Below, piece after piece: positions 8,632 to 18,066 of a stretch of 64,000 nt of DNA. The translations under genes were made by a program, and so were the position numbers. Position 1 is the stretch's first letter. The number at the start of each line of letters is the position of its first letter. The stretch comes from Anaerocolumna sp. (GTDB lineage: Bacteria > Bacillota > Clostridia > Lachnospirales > Lachnospiraceae), in contig JARBTX010000010.1 of the NCBI GenBank assembly GCA_029239975.1, forward strand, positions 1 to 64,000, read 5' to 3'. The notes beneath the pieces are model-generated. The model had not been told where the DNA came from. It worked only from the letters and a program-made list of their open reading frames with translations, and ran no database searches.

Positions 8632-9282
8632 TTATGAATTTAAAATACTATCCCAATCTATTTCACACTGAAGATCTTTAGCTTTATAATCTGCACCTAA
8701 TTGTTCATACTCTGGACCTACTGAAAGAGAGTACATATTTGCTGCTTTTGCTGCTATTATTCCAGCTTTCGAGTCTTCTACGACAAGACATTGTTGTGGT
8801 GGTAGACCTAATTTTTTTGCTGCAACTAGGAAAACCTCTGGATCTGGCTTTGATTTCGTAATATCCAGTCCACAGCTAATTTGATCAATATATGGTTTGA
8901 GTCCGGTTTTTTCCAGAATAAGCGGTGTATTTTTACTAACGGAGCCTATTCCTATGAGCAACCCTTTTCCTCTTAGCATAGTTAAGGTTTCTTTTACCCC
9001 CGCAAGTACCGCATCAACGGTTAGTCCCTGTAAAAGCTCTATGTAAAAATCATTTTTTTGTTCTGCAAAAGCTAACTTTTCTTCCAGAGAGTATTGTTTA
9101 TTACCCTTTTCTAATACTACCTCTAACGAGTCCATTCTACTTACACCTTTTTGCCTTGCATTATCTTCCTTTGTAAATCCCATTATGCCTAGATCCGTAG
9201 CAAGCTTTTTCCATGCCTTATAATGAAGCTCGTCCGTTGAGACTAATACTCCGTCCAAGTCGAAAATTATTCCCTTAATCAT
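8632..9282 (-). CDS. pgmB: beta-phosphoglucomutase (HAD superfamily)
   Basis: About 216 residues from the chosen start. An upstream in-frame ATG at 9303 exists, but GGTGA sits seven bases before the ATG at 9282, and the family normally begins MIKGIIFDLDGV. The catalytic DLDGV (nucleophile and acid/base Asp), a helical cap domain, the GSVSKN phosphate-binding Ser, Lys in KSKPDPEVF and EDSKAGIIAAKAA are all present. Beta-PGM converts beta-glucose-1-phosphate to glucose-6-phosphate. That fits the GH65 phosphorylase gene upstream on the same strand, which should produce beta-glucose-1-phosphate. The large secreted GH43 gene and a terminator lie between them. Confidence 0.88.
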   Translation of the reverse strand: MIKGIIFDLDGVLVSTDELHYKAWKKLATDLGIMGFTKEDNARQKGVSRMDSLEVVLEKGNKQYSLEEKLAFAEQKNDFYIELLQGLTVDAVLAGVKETLTMLRGKGLLIGIGSVSKNTPLILEKTGLKPYIDQISCGLDITKSKPDPEVFLVAAKKLGLPPQQCLVVEDSKAGIIAAKAANMYSLSVGPEYEQLGADYKAKDLQCEIDWDSILNS

Positions 9283-9356
9283 GTTTTTCACCATTCCTAT
9301 CATCTAATCTTTTGGATTATTCATTTACAATAACAAGGTATTAACTATCCTAATAA

Positions 9357-9391
9357 AACAAGAAGGAGGCAAGATACACCTCCTACTTGTT
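9357..9391 (-). terminator. terminator of the GH43 gene / carbohydrate operon
   Basis: Arms AACAAGAAGGAGG and CCTCCTACTTGTT (one mismatch) around a nine-base loop. On the minus strand TTTTATT follows. It lies about 195 bases beyond the GH43 stop codon and before pgmB, so pgmB should have its own promoter or depend on read-through. Confidence 0.75.
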
Positions 9392-9585
9392 AAGTTACTA
9401 GTATCGTAATATAATATCCCGAAAACAATACAGTAAATTTAATTATTTCACCTTATTATTTTACATCGACTTTAATTTTTATTACTATATCTCCTACAAT
9501 CATAAAACATCATCTGTTCCCTTTTACTTAGCACTAAATGTAAACTTATTTCCTATCATCAAAGAATTAGTTTACTATAAGCAGT

Positions 9586-12500
9586 TTAACCCTTTACAGT
9601 AATGACAGTTTTAACTTTTTTAACCTTACCATTATAAAGTTTTAAAGTTGTTGTAATAACTGTTTTACCTGATCCAACTGCTGTTATTTTACCATTCTTA
9701 TCTACAGTTGCTACTTTCTTGTTGGAAGAGGAATAGGATATTGTTACTGCACCTAAAGCACTTTGTGTAGTTTTATCTTTTAAATTATTTACCAATTGTA
9801 AAGTGTTAGGTAACTGGATTTTAACATTTGTGGATGTTTTCTTACCAAGAGTTAAATTTACCTTTAAAGGAGTAACCTTAATTTGATTTGTAAGGCTGAC
9901 ATACTTATCCTTAGGTGCTTCTTTGGTAAGTGCTACATAATCGGAACAGTGCAAAATATCAACCGTAATGTAACCTTTTGCATCTACAAAATATTTTGAA
10001 CTATATGGTAATGTTTCAAACTTACCTGTACTCTTATTAACATGGTATAAGTAAATTTTATTTCCTGCTTTAACGTCATTCATGTTGCCAACATAAACTT
10101 TCACACTTGCTTGTGCAGGAAGTACCCCACTATATGCAAAGTTCATTACAACACCATTACCATCAGTTCCATTTTTAAGTGTTGCATTCTCACTTAATGC
10201 ACTAATGTCTAGTGTTAAGTTAATATCTTTCATCTCATTCTTAGATTGTTTAAGTTGATCTTTATCAAAGCTCCAACTATAAACTACCAAATCATTCTCA
10301 TCTTTCACAGTAACAGATAAAGACTTTCCAGCTTTAGAAGCATTAGCTAAAATCTCTGCTTCCAATATGATACTTGTATCTGCTTTACTATTAGAACGTT
10401 TTACTGACACATCTACTACAGAATCTTTTGATTCAGTAATCATTTTCACGATACGATCAGTTGGTAAAGTATAAGAACCGTCTTTTAAGTCTGCCTCCCC
10501 TAAGGTTATGTTCTCAATGCTTTCTCCTATACTTCCACCAGTGTTTCCACCAGGTATGCTTCCGCCAGGTGTTTCTCCGCCAGGTGTTTCTCCGCCAGGT
10601 GTTTCTCCGCCAGGTGTTTCTCCGCCAGGTGTTTCTCCACCAGGTGTTTCTCCGCCAGGTGTTTCTCCGCCAGGTGTTTCTCCGCCTGGTTTAATACCAG
10701 TAGCATCGAAGCCATCTGCAATCTTCCAAAGCTGACGATCAGCCCCTTCTTCGTATGTTGCAAGGCGAATCATTGTACCATTATTAGTCGAACCATCAAC
10801 GACTTCTAAAACCATATCATACTGTCTATTGGTAAACTTATAAGAATCTCCTACCTGTTCAATCTTCCATTGCTGAGAAAGAGAATTTGGATCATTTACC
10901 TGTTGGCAGGTATAGTAATCATTTGTATCTTTCACATCCAGCATATGTCCACTATAGGAACTCATAAGCTTCCAATATCCATTTCCTTGGTCTAATAATT
11001 CCCATAATTGATTGATATTACCTAAATAATTCCACTGATTAACAAGTGCACCAGCTTCTCTAGAATAGCCTGCTACATCTGCTGCCTTGCCACTTGTCTT
11101 TGACTTCATTACGTATACGGTACCAGATACCAGACCTGGATCCTTAAGGGAGGACTTAGCACTGCTATACTTATCAATTGTTAGGCTGTCAATATTAAAA
11201 CATCCAGAGTCAGTAACCTCACGAAGAATCTTTATGGTATTGTCTCCTGCCTTCAAATCTACATCGTAGGTTATTTCACTCCAGGTATCCCAATTCTTTG
11301 TCGGTGGGAATTCAATTTGTTTGATTCTCGCTCCATTTACATACAAGCTCATAGTTATATTACTTGGTTGTGCACCAGAATATCTTACCGTTGCTGTATG
11401 GGTGCCTGTGTATGGTACATTTACCGTAAATTCGATTCCCTCTGTACCGTTAGCACTTTCAAATCCACCAGCAAAGCCGGTTCCTTCATACCAAAGATGA
11501 TCATCAGATTTATGGGCTCCACCAAGCATATTAGCCGTTTCTGCTTGATATGCCCATGGAATTCTTCTCTGAAGATGGATGTTGTCTAGGTTTATATCTC
11601 CTTGACCTGCTCCAACTCTAGCCAATTTAATGGTATTTATGCCTTCTTTTAGTTCCATTGCAACTACTTTTTTACCCCAGTTATCCCAACCAGCGGTATC
11701 TGTAAAGGTAACTGTTCCTTTTGACTCACCATTGACAAATAAGTTCATATTTCTTGTTTCGCCGGCAAATCCAAGTGCATACTTCATGGATACATCATAT
11801 GTAGCAGCTGTTTCTACATCTACATTAAATTCTACTGCTCCATCCTGCCACAGACCACCTACAAAGCCAGTTCCTGTAAATCCTGTATGATCTTTTGCAA
11901 GACTTGCACTACCGGATAACACTGCCTGTTCTGCTTCATAAGTCATGGTAACTGCTTCCGTTACTGTAATATAGTCAATATTCACATTACCCAAAGAAGT
12001 ATCATCATATTTATACTCAATCGTATTTTCACCTTGCTTTAAGTTTAGGTTATCGTAACGATCTTGCCAATCTGACCAACTAGTTCCATAGAAACAATCG
12101 GCAGTTTTTACTTTCTCTCCATTTACATAAATAGAAAGAGATTTATTAATCTTTTCATTATAAAATCCATTGCAGTAACGAAGATCAACGGAATAGTTCC
12201 CTGTATAAGGAGCAGTAACTGTAAATGCAACACCAGTTCCGTTTGTATAAAGATTATCTACGTAACCATTTCCACTGAATCCTGAATGCTCCATGCTAGT
12301 CTTAGCACCACCGGATAAAACAGCACCTTCTGCTTCATAAATGGTGGTTTTCTTAATGATAAGAGAGTCCAGAATAAGCTCGCTGGCAGCTGGAGCTGTC
12401 ATACGAATCTTATTGTTTCCTTCTTGAAGTGCAATGTTATATACTTTCACAATATCCATGTTTGCTGTATAGTTTCCATTGGACTCAAAGATTAGTGTTC

Positions 12501-13896
12501 TTTGCTGGCTATCATTCACTGACAAATCCATGGTGATAGCAGAACCGGTTACAACATTGTTATAACGGAAATCCAAAGAGTACATACCAGCACTTTCGGC
12601 ATCTACGTCAAACTCTACATATCCACCAGCTTCATTAAACTTAATATTACCAGATCCTGAGCTTCTGGCACTGTCACTTATAATTCTTTTCTCTACACTT
12701 ACGCAGGTAGCATCTTCTGCTTCCAACACTTCACTCTTTTCTTCACCGGACGGTCTATCGAAAACAGTTCCCGGATTGGATGGTACACCTACATTAACAA
12801 AACCATAATCAGTCCAGCTAACCGGAGTAGCTCTAACCCAACGGTTAGATCCTGTTTGTCCACCAACTGGGCCTGCATGATGAATTAACCAATCCTCTGT
12901 TCCGTCCTCGGACTTTACAAAAAGAGGTGATCCTGGTCCATACGCACTGTTCTCTGGTGACTTCTGCATTAGTGGCACAGGAAGCTTCTGCCAGGAATTC
13001 GGATCTAGTAAATCAGAATTTAAATCTGCATAGGATACTGCTACACCATAGTTATCATTCATAAAGCTACTTGCAGAATATGCAAAGTATACCTTTCCAT
13101 CTTTTTCTACTACTGCAGCACCTTCATTAATATTGTCTCCAAACTTTTCCCAGTCATAAATTGGTCTAGCTAGAGTACACTCTGTTCCTTTTGATAATTC
13201 TCCTGTTGAATCTGCTACAGTTCCATTATCCAAAGTCCATGGATTGAGCATCTTTACGATGGTAGGACACTCATCAAACTTGGTTCTGGTAAAATCAATC
13301 GCTGATCCACTCGCTGTTCCTAAATAGTTATCTTCATAGTAAAAATATTTGGTATAAGTATAGTATGTTTCTCCTCCCATGGTAATAACTCCACATGGAA
13401 GTCCATAGCCTTGTGCATTCATAAGACCGTCTTTCATTGTAGCTTGTCCATTTTCATCCTTATTGGACCAGCTACCTTTAAGTACCCAAGTACCTTCAAA
13501 TGGATCCGGTGATTCATTTTCCAGTACATAGGTACTTGGATGTCCATAACCGAAGTCAGTCTCCGGACCGGATGCAAAATAGATATACCACTTACCTTCT
13601 AAACGATAGATATATGGTCCCCATACATAACCAAAGTTCGCAGGCTTCTTCCATACAAGTCTACTCTTTGCTGTAGATATTCCAAGAACCGTCTCTGCTC
13701 TTTTCAGATAAATATTATTATCTGTAGCAAAGCCACAATAATAAAAACCATCAGCATCTCTCGTGATTGTAGGATCAGCACCTCTCATAAGGGGGTTTCG
13801 ATACTGACTTTCTACTTCTGCCTTTGCGGTCTGTGCCGGCAGTGAAGTAGTCACCATTGCTACAATTAGCATTAACAATAATAATTTTTTTCCCAT
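9586..13896 (-). CDS. large secreted GH43-family protein with four CBM35/CBM6-like modules, ricin-B lectin, repeat linker and Big_2 domain
   Basis: 1436 residues. A signal peptide (about 1-26, KKLLLLMLIVAMVTTSLPAQTAKA) precedes a GH43-type five-bladed propeller (about 30-385) with the base Asp in RGADPTI, WGPYIYRLEGKWYIYFA and INEGAAVVEKDGKVYFAYSAS. Four beta-sandwich carbohydrate-binding modules follow (starting near 393, 522, 654 and 784), each opening with EAE or similar and ending near VNIDYITV. Then come a ricin-B/CBM13 trefoil (about 929-1063, QLWELL and QQWKI repeats), a GGETP-repeat linker (about 1070-1117), an unassigned beta-rich region and a C-terminal Big_2 domain (about 1355-1436). 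There is no cell-wall sorting motif. It probably releases side chains from plant polysaccharide outside the cell. GH65 lies 15 bases upstream in the same operon. The start has AAAGGAGAAAGG. Confidence 0.87.
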   Translation of the reverse strand: MGKKLLLLMLIVAMVTTSLPAQTAKAEVESQYRNPLMRGADPTITRDADGFYYCGFATDNNIYLKRAETVLGISTAKSRLVWKKPANFGYVWGPYIYRLEGKWYIYFASGPETDFGYGHPSTYVLENESPDPFEGTWVLKGSWSNKDENGQATMKDGLMNAQGYGLPCGVITMGGETYYTYTKYFYYEDNYLGTASGSAIDFTRTKFDECPTIVKMLNPWTLDNGTVADSTGELSKGTECTLARPIYDWEKFGDNINEGAAVVEKDGKVYFAYSASSFMNDNYGVAVSYADLNSDLLDPNSWQKLPVPLMQKSPENSAYGPGSPLFVKSEDGTEDWLIHHAGPVGGQTGSNRWVRATPVSWTDYGFVNVGVPSNPGTVFDRPSGEEKSEVLEAEDATCVSVEKRIISDSARSSGSGNIKFNEAGGYVEFDVDAESAGMYSLDFRYNNVVTGSAITMDLSVNDSQQRTLIFESNGNYTANMDIVKVYNIALQEGNNKIRMTAPAASELILDSLIIKKTTIYEAEGAVLSGGAKTSMEHSGFSGNGYVDNLYTNGTGVAFTVTAPYTGNYSVDLRYCNGFYNEKINKSLSIYVNGEKVKTADCFYGTSWSDWQDRYDNLNLKQGENTIEYKYDDTSLGNVNIDYITVTEAVTMTYEAEQAVLSGSASLAKDHTGFTGTGFVGGLWQDGAVEFNVDVETAATYDVSMKYALGFAGETRNMNLFVNGESKGTVTFTDTAGWDNWGKKVVAMELKEGINTIKLARVGAGQGDINLDNIHLQRRIPWAYQAETANMLGGAHKSDDHLWYEGTGFAGGFESANGTEGIEFTVNVPYTGTHTATVRYSGAQPSNITMSLYVNGARIKQIEFPPTKNWDTWSEITYDVDLKAGDNTIKILREVTDSGCFNIDSLTIDKYSSAKSSLKDPGLVSGTVYVMKSKTSGKAADVAGYSREAGALVNQWNYLGNINQLWELLDQGNGYWKLMSSYSGHMLDVKDTNDYYTCQQVNDPNSLSQQWKIEQVGDSYKFTNRQYDMVLEVVDGSTNNGTMIRLATYEEGADRQLWKIADGFDATGIKPGGETPGGETPGGETPGGETPGGETPGGETPGGETPGGETPGGSIPGGNTGGSIGESIENITLGEADLKDGSYTLPTDRIVKMITESKDSVVDVSVKRSNSKADTSIILEAEILANASKAGKSLSVTVKDENDLVVYSWSFDKDQLKQSKNEMKDINLTLDISALSENATLKNGTDGNGVVMNFAYSGVLPAQASVKVYVGNMNDVKAGNKIYLYHVNKSTGKFETLPYSSKYFVDAKGYITVDILHCSDYVALTKEAPKDKYVSLTNQIKVTPLKVNLTLGKKTSTNVKIQLPNTLQLVNNLKDKTTQSALGAVTISYSSSNKKVATVDKNGKITAVGSGKTVITTTLKLYNGKVKKVKTVITVKG
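10552..10684. repeat. 15-base in-frame tandem repeat encoding (GGETP)n linker
   Basis: About nine nearly identical 15-base units (plus strand: CCAGGTGTTTCTCCG) inside the GH43 gene encode the Pro-Gly-Gly-Glu-Thr linker. The units are nearly identical at DNA level, which points to recent expansion and possible length variation. Confidence 0.9.
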
Positions 13897-13911
13897 TTAT
13901 ACCTTTCTCCT

Positions 13912-16014
13912 TTAATATATATTGTATCCCTCATGTGTCACTACAACCCTCTTCTTTTCCCCGTGCCACATAAGCGGAATATCCAACTGTTTCCATTCTT
14001 TCGGTAAGTGTGGTTGAAGCACCAAGTCTTCTTCCCACATTGCACTACTTAGTCCTGCAAAACCATATACAATTAACTGCCACAAACCGCCACAATTTGC
14101 AATATGTATGCCTTCTTCGGCTCCCCGTTTCTTTGGAGACATATCAATGTCTATCACCTTATTAAGAAAGCTTTCTGCTTCCTCCATTCTTCCCATGTGA
14201 GCTGCCAGAATACCGTGAACAGCCGCAGAAAGAGAGGAATCATGAGTGGTAATCGGTTCGTAATAATCATAATTTACTTCTAGCTGCTTCTTAGTAAATT
14301 CCTTAGGAAACAACATCATCATCTCCAGTACATCTGCTTGCTTTAAAGCCTTTGAGCGATAATTCTTTTCCTGAGAAATAAATTCTCCAAAACATCTGGA
14401 ACGGTCCGTCCAGATTTCATTAAAATCCAAATCAGCATAAGAAGAAAAATCATCAGACTGCATGATAAGTTCATCTGTTTCTTTGTAAGGAAGCCTTAAG
14501 CGCTCCTTGATTGCTTCCCACTCTACAAGTTCATCCTTCTCTACTTGATCTAACTCCTTACAATACTGTAGGGTTTTATCTAAAGAAAATTTAACCATTC
14601 GATTGGTAAATGCATTGTTCTTAGTCATTGGAAGATATTCATCAGGACCCATAACACCTAAGAGTTCATACTGTCCGTTAATCTTATCTACACGTCCAGC
14701 CCAGTACTTTGCAGTTTCCTTCATGATTTCCAGACCACATTCTTTTATAAAAGCCACATCGCCAGTAGCTTTTACATAATGCTCCATGGCATATATAATA
14801 TCTGCTGTTACATGAACCTCATGATCAGCATACTGCCAACACGCACATTCTTCTGTACCAGTCACAGAAGATTCCCAAGCATAGCGCGCACCTTCATAGC
14901 CATAGGCTTTTGCATTTTCCTTTGCTCCAGGAAGGGTTAAGAAGCGGAACTTCATCAGATTTTTTGCTGCTTTTGGATTGGTATGAATAAAGAACGGCAG
15001 CATGTTTATCTCTGTATCCCAGAAGTATCTGCCACAGTATCCTTCTCCAGCGTGACCCTTGGCGCAAATAGCTACTCTTGGATCATCTTCATTATCTGCT
15101 CTCATCAAATGGTAAATAGACATTCGAATCGCTAGCTGGGCACGATCGTCCCCATCGATTCTTATATCTGCTGTTTCCCATTTCTCAGCCCATTTCAGTC
15201 TGTGTCTTTCTAGAGCCTTATCTACATCAAAGGTTCTGATATCCAACTCTGTCTCTTTTAGTTCCGGAATTTCTCCGTCCCTATCTGTACTGACATGGAT
15301 TACTTTCGTTATGGTAAGCTGTTCCCCTTCCAATATCACCTGTTCTCCTTCCTGATCTAGGTAAGAGCACATGGTAACGGTGTTTCCACCATTGGTTTCT
15401 GTAATGACACGGGTTATACCATCTTGTTTTTCTTTTATTATATTCGTAAAATGATCAAATCCATTGGTTCTGACTCCAGTGTTTATGTCACCTGTCACAT
15501 GTAAGTTAGCATTTCCTGACTCTGCTTTTATGGTGAGTTTCTGAATGGCCATATGTTTATCTGCCATGGAGATAAATCGAGTAAAAGTAAGGGAGAGTGC
15601 ATTTCCCTTCTTTGTTTTCCAGATAAAGGACCTAGTAAGAACACCATCCTGTAGATTCAGATACCTTTCGTACTTCAAGGTCTGACTCTTTTCCATGTCC
15701 AGTGCTTCCCCATCCGCATTTACCCTTAAGTCAAATAAGTAAGGAAGATTAATTGTTTCTGTTTTCAAATAAGGATGTGGTCCCACTATACCAGGGATAT
15801 AAGTTCCCCATTTGGATTTTTGTTTTTTATGCTTTTCTAACGTAACATTGGCAGGCTTTCTATCATACTCTTCATCCTGCACTGCTCCTGATATTCCTTC
15901 TTCATAGCTACCTCGCACATGAAGATATCCATTCCCCTGGGTCATTAAGCCTTCATAATGCTTTAACAGATCACCATTATAGGAATTTTCATATAGACAC
16001 CAATTCGTATTCAT
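13912..16014 (-). CDS. GH65 disaccharide phosphorylase (maltose/kojibiose/nigerose phosphorylase family)
   Basis: About 700 residues, intracellular. The GH65 marks are an N-terminal beta-sandwich, the (alpha/alpha)6 barrel motifs FWDTEINMLPFF and GYEGARYAWESSVTGTEEC, the catalytic-acid motif MGPDEYLPMTKNNAFTNRM (Glu at about 465), and the phosphate-pocket HDSSLSAAVHG. Such enzymes split alpha-glucosyl disaccharides with inorganic phosphate to beta-glucose-1-phosphate. The acceptor sugar cannot be told from sequence. The ATG at 16014 is preferred over 16026 because GGAG stands six bases before it. It is co-oriented with the ABC importer upstream and the secreted GH43 downstream, and pgmB nearby completes the pathway. 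Confidence 0.88.
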   Translation of the reverse strand: MNTNWCLYENSYNGDLLKHYEGLMTQGNGYLHVRGSYEEGISGAVQDEEYDRKPANVTLEKHKKQKSKWGTYIPGIVGPHPYLKTETINLPYLFDLRVNADGEALDMEKSQTLKYERYLNLQDGVLTRSFIWKTKKGNALSLTFTRFISMADKHMAIQKLTIKAESGNANLHVTGDINTGVRTNGFDHFTNIIKEKQDGITRVITETNGGNTVTMCSYLDQEGEQVILEGEQLTITKVIHVSTDRDGEIPELKETELDIRTFDVDKALERHRLKWAEKWETADIRIDGDDRAQLAIRMSIYHLMRADNEDDPRVAICAKGHAGEGYCGRYFWDTEINMLPFFIHTNPKAAKNLMKFRFLTLPGAKENAKAYGYEGARYAWESSVTGTEECACWQYADHEVHVTADIIYAMEHYVKATGDVAFIKECGLEIMKETAKYWAGRVDKINGQYELLGVMGPDEYLPMTKNNAFTNRMVKFSLDKTLQYCKELDQVEKDELVEWEAIKERLRLPYKETDELIMQSDDFSSYADLDFNEIWTDRSRCFGEFISQEKNYRSKALKQADVLEMMMLFPKEFTKKQLEVNYDYYEPITTHDSSLSAAVHGILAAHMGRMEEAESFLNKVIDIDMSPKKRGAEEGIHIANCGGLWQLIVYGFAGLSSAMWEEDLVLQPHLPKEWKQLDIPLMWHGEKKRVVVTHEGYNIY

Positions 16015-16051
16015 TTTTAACTCCATTCTTGCATATTTCTGTAAGCCTTCC

Positions 16052-16127
16052 CGTTATGATGCCACTTTTGCGGCATCTCTCAAACGATAGTGATGAAGAC
16101 TGGAATGAGCACCTCTCTGTGCTCATT
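16052..16127 (-). other. intercistronic hairpins between permease and GH65 genes
   Basis: Two stems occupy the 129-base gap: GATGCC/GGCATC (about 16059-16078) and AATGAGCAC/GTGCTCATT (16104-16127). No T run follows on the minus strand. They look more like processing or stability elements separating transporter and enzyme expression than terminators. Confidence 0.5.
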
Positions 16128-16143
16128 TCTGGGTTCTTACAAT

Positions 16144-16968
16144 TTATCCCTTAACTGATCCGGCAGCCAATCCTGAAATTACCTGTTTTTGAAGTAATAT
16201 AAATGTAATGATGCTAGGTATAACAACTACTACTGTAGCTGCAAACATAGCACCGTAATCGCTGGCAAATGCACTCTTAAAATAGTAAAGTGCAATTGGA
16301 AGAGTTCTTTTTCCAGTCTCTCCTGTTAAAGTAAGAGCCAACTGGAATTCGTTCCAGCATAGTAAAAACTGAATAACACCTGCCGTAGCAAATGCTGGTC
16401 TAGTTAGTGGCAGAACAATCTGCACAAAGGTTCTTAAAAATCCAGAGCCATCAATATAAGCCGCCTCTTCCAAAGTATACGGAATGGTCTTTATGTAACT
16501 CATCATGACATAAAAGGTAGTCGGCATACCAAGTGCTGTGTATATAAGAATAAGACCAGTTCTCGTATTATAAAGACCTGTAGCATTTAATATGGTATAT
16601 AACGGTTGAAGCAATGCTGCTCCAGGGATTATCAGTCCGATGGAAAACAGAAGCATTACAAAACCCTTTAACTTAAAGGAGTTTCTTACCACTACATAAG
16701 CTGCCATGGAACATACAACAAGATTCAATGCTGTTCCTACGATAGATATTAAAATACTGTTCTTATAAAAGGTTACAAGAGGTGCCAGCTTAAAAGCTGT
16801 TACATAATTGCTAAAGTGAAATCCAGAAGGAAACAAAAGAGTTCCTGACAAAATCTCACTATTGGTTTTAAAGGAAGAAAACAACACCCACGCAAAGGGT
16901 ACAATGGAGATGATCACTACGACCGTCAGCAATAGGGCTGTAAGTATTTTTCTTAATATTCTAAACAT
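16144..16968 (-). CDS. CUT1 sugar ABC transporter permease (MalG type)
   Basis: About 274 residues from the ATG at 16968, chosen because AAGGATGAC lies just upstream; the longer reading frame to 17031 would overlap the previous gene. Six membrane segments are apparent. The cytoplasmic EAA loop EEAAYIDGSGFLRTFVQIVLPLTRP (about 165-190) docks to the ATPase. It pairs with the neighbouring permease to form the membrane channel for an oligosaccharide. No ATPase gene is in this cluster, so a shared MsmK-type ATPase elsewhere is expected. Confidence 0.9.
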   Translation of the reverse strand: MFRILRKILTALLLTVVVIISIVPFAWVLFSSFKTNSEILSGTLLFPSGFHFSNYVTAFKLAPLVTFYKNSILISIVGTALNLVVCSMAAYVVVRNSFKLKGFVMLLFSIGLIIPGAALLQPLYTILNATGLYNTRTGLILIYTALGMPTTFYVMMSYIKTIPYTLEEAAYIDGSGFLRTFVQIVLPLTRPAFATAGVIQFLLCWNEFQLALTLTGETGKRTLPIALYYFKSAFASDYGAMFAATVVVVIPSIITFILLQKQVISGLAAGSVKG

Positions 16969-16981
16969 AATGTCATCCTTT

Positions 16982-17851
16982 CTATTCTTTTGCGTCCATA
17001 TTGAACGCTTTGCGAATACTCTTAAGCACAATCATGCCTAGAATTACCAATAAAACACCTTGTGCATTTGCCAATCCATAATCGTTATTGGTAAATACGG
17101 TTTTATACAGATACATAGGCATATTCATGGTTCTACTTCCTGGTCCACCGTTGGTGGTCATCATGATAATGTCAAGCTTCTGTAGCATACTAGTAGATGC
17201 CAGAACGACAGAGGTTCCGATTATATTTTTCATAAGAGGTAAAATCACATATATATCTGTCTGAAAAGACGAGGCCCCATCGATCTTTGCTGCTTCATAT
17301 ACATCTTCCGAAATAGATGACATCTCAGCCATGACTAAAACTGTAACAAGTCCTGCATATGGAAGCCATGTCATGGTAACTGTAAAAAATGCAGACTTTG
17401 GATCCATAAACCAGTTCTGAATAAAGCCTTCTCCCGTTATTTTCGTAATTAATGAATTGATCAGTCCATACTGGGGATTCATCACACATAAGAACAGCAT
17501 CCCCAATGCTGCACTCGAAATAACATTTGGTATAAAGTAAATGGTTCTTATAGCATTGCTATACCATCTCTTTTTTGCTAAAACAATTGCTACGATAGTT
17601 CCGATAAGTACATGAAAGGTTGCCTGAAGAGCAATCCAGACAACAGTATTTTTCAAGCCGTCGATAAATGTTTTGTCTTCTGTAAATAGATATATAAAAT
17701 TCTTTAATCCAACAAATGATATTTCCTTGCCAATGGTCCAATTCGTAATTGATGTTCCAAACAATACTACGATAGGCCCAAGGAATACAAAGCTGAATAA
17801 TAAGATCCCTGGAAGCAGAAATAGTATTATCCATTTCATATTTTTTGTCAT
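16982..17851 (-). CDS. CUT1 sugar ABC transporter permease (MalF type)
   Basis: About 289 residues from the ATG at 17851, which has GGAGGTATATT directly upstream; the longer frame to 17902 lacks a good site. A hydrophobic N-terminus (WIILFLLPGILLFSFVFLGP) and further membrane helices are seen. The EAA motif is YEAAKIDGASSFQTDIYVILPLMK (about 185-208). It imports the oligosaccharide captured by the upstream lipoprotein together with the next permease, 13 bases away. Confidence 0.9.
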   Translation of the reverse strand: MTKNMKWIILFLLPGILLFSFVFLGPIVVLFGTSITNWTIGKEISFVGLKNFIYLFTEDKTFIDGLKNTVVWIALQATFHVLIGTIVAIVLAKKRWYSNAIRTIYFIPNVISSAALGMLFLCVMNPQYGLINSLITKITGEGFIQNWFMDPKSAFFTVTMTWLPYAGLVTVLVMAEMSSISEDVYEAAKIDGASSFQTDIYVILPLMKNIIGTSVVLASTSMLQKLDIIMMTTNGGPGSRTMNMPMYLYKTVFTNNDYGLANAQGVLLVILGMIVLKSIRKAFNMDAKE

Positions 17852-18004
17852 AATATACCTCCATGCAGCCACTTCCTGGCTGCTCAAGTCATAGAAGAAC
17901 ATGGTGTTTGCACAAACATGTAAACTTCGTAATTCTTCCCATGTGAATTGCTTTTTAATTCACAATATTATAAATTTTCTTTAAAAATTAGCAAAAATAT
18001 AGTA

Positions 18005-18047
18005 CAAGCATAAATATGAAGCTCTCATAAGTCCTTATTTATGCTTG
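18005..18047 (-). other. hairpin between binding-protein and permease genes
   Basis: CAAGCATAAATA (18005-18016) pairs with TATTTATGCTTG (18036-18047). On the minus strand a T-rich stretch follows about a dozen bases later. Such stem-loops after binding-protein genes usually give partial termination or 3' protection, so that binding protein exceeds permease. That role is inferred here. Confidence 0.6.
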
Positions 18048-18066
18048 CACAATTGGTTAAAACATT

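Noticed and set aside
10461-10763. Three overlapping open frames on both strands with Pro/Val- or Lys-His-Leu-rich repeats
   Set aside because: They are read-through of the 15-base tandem repeat that encodes the GGETP linker of the GH43 protein in its proper frame.
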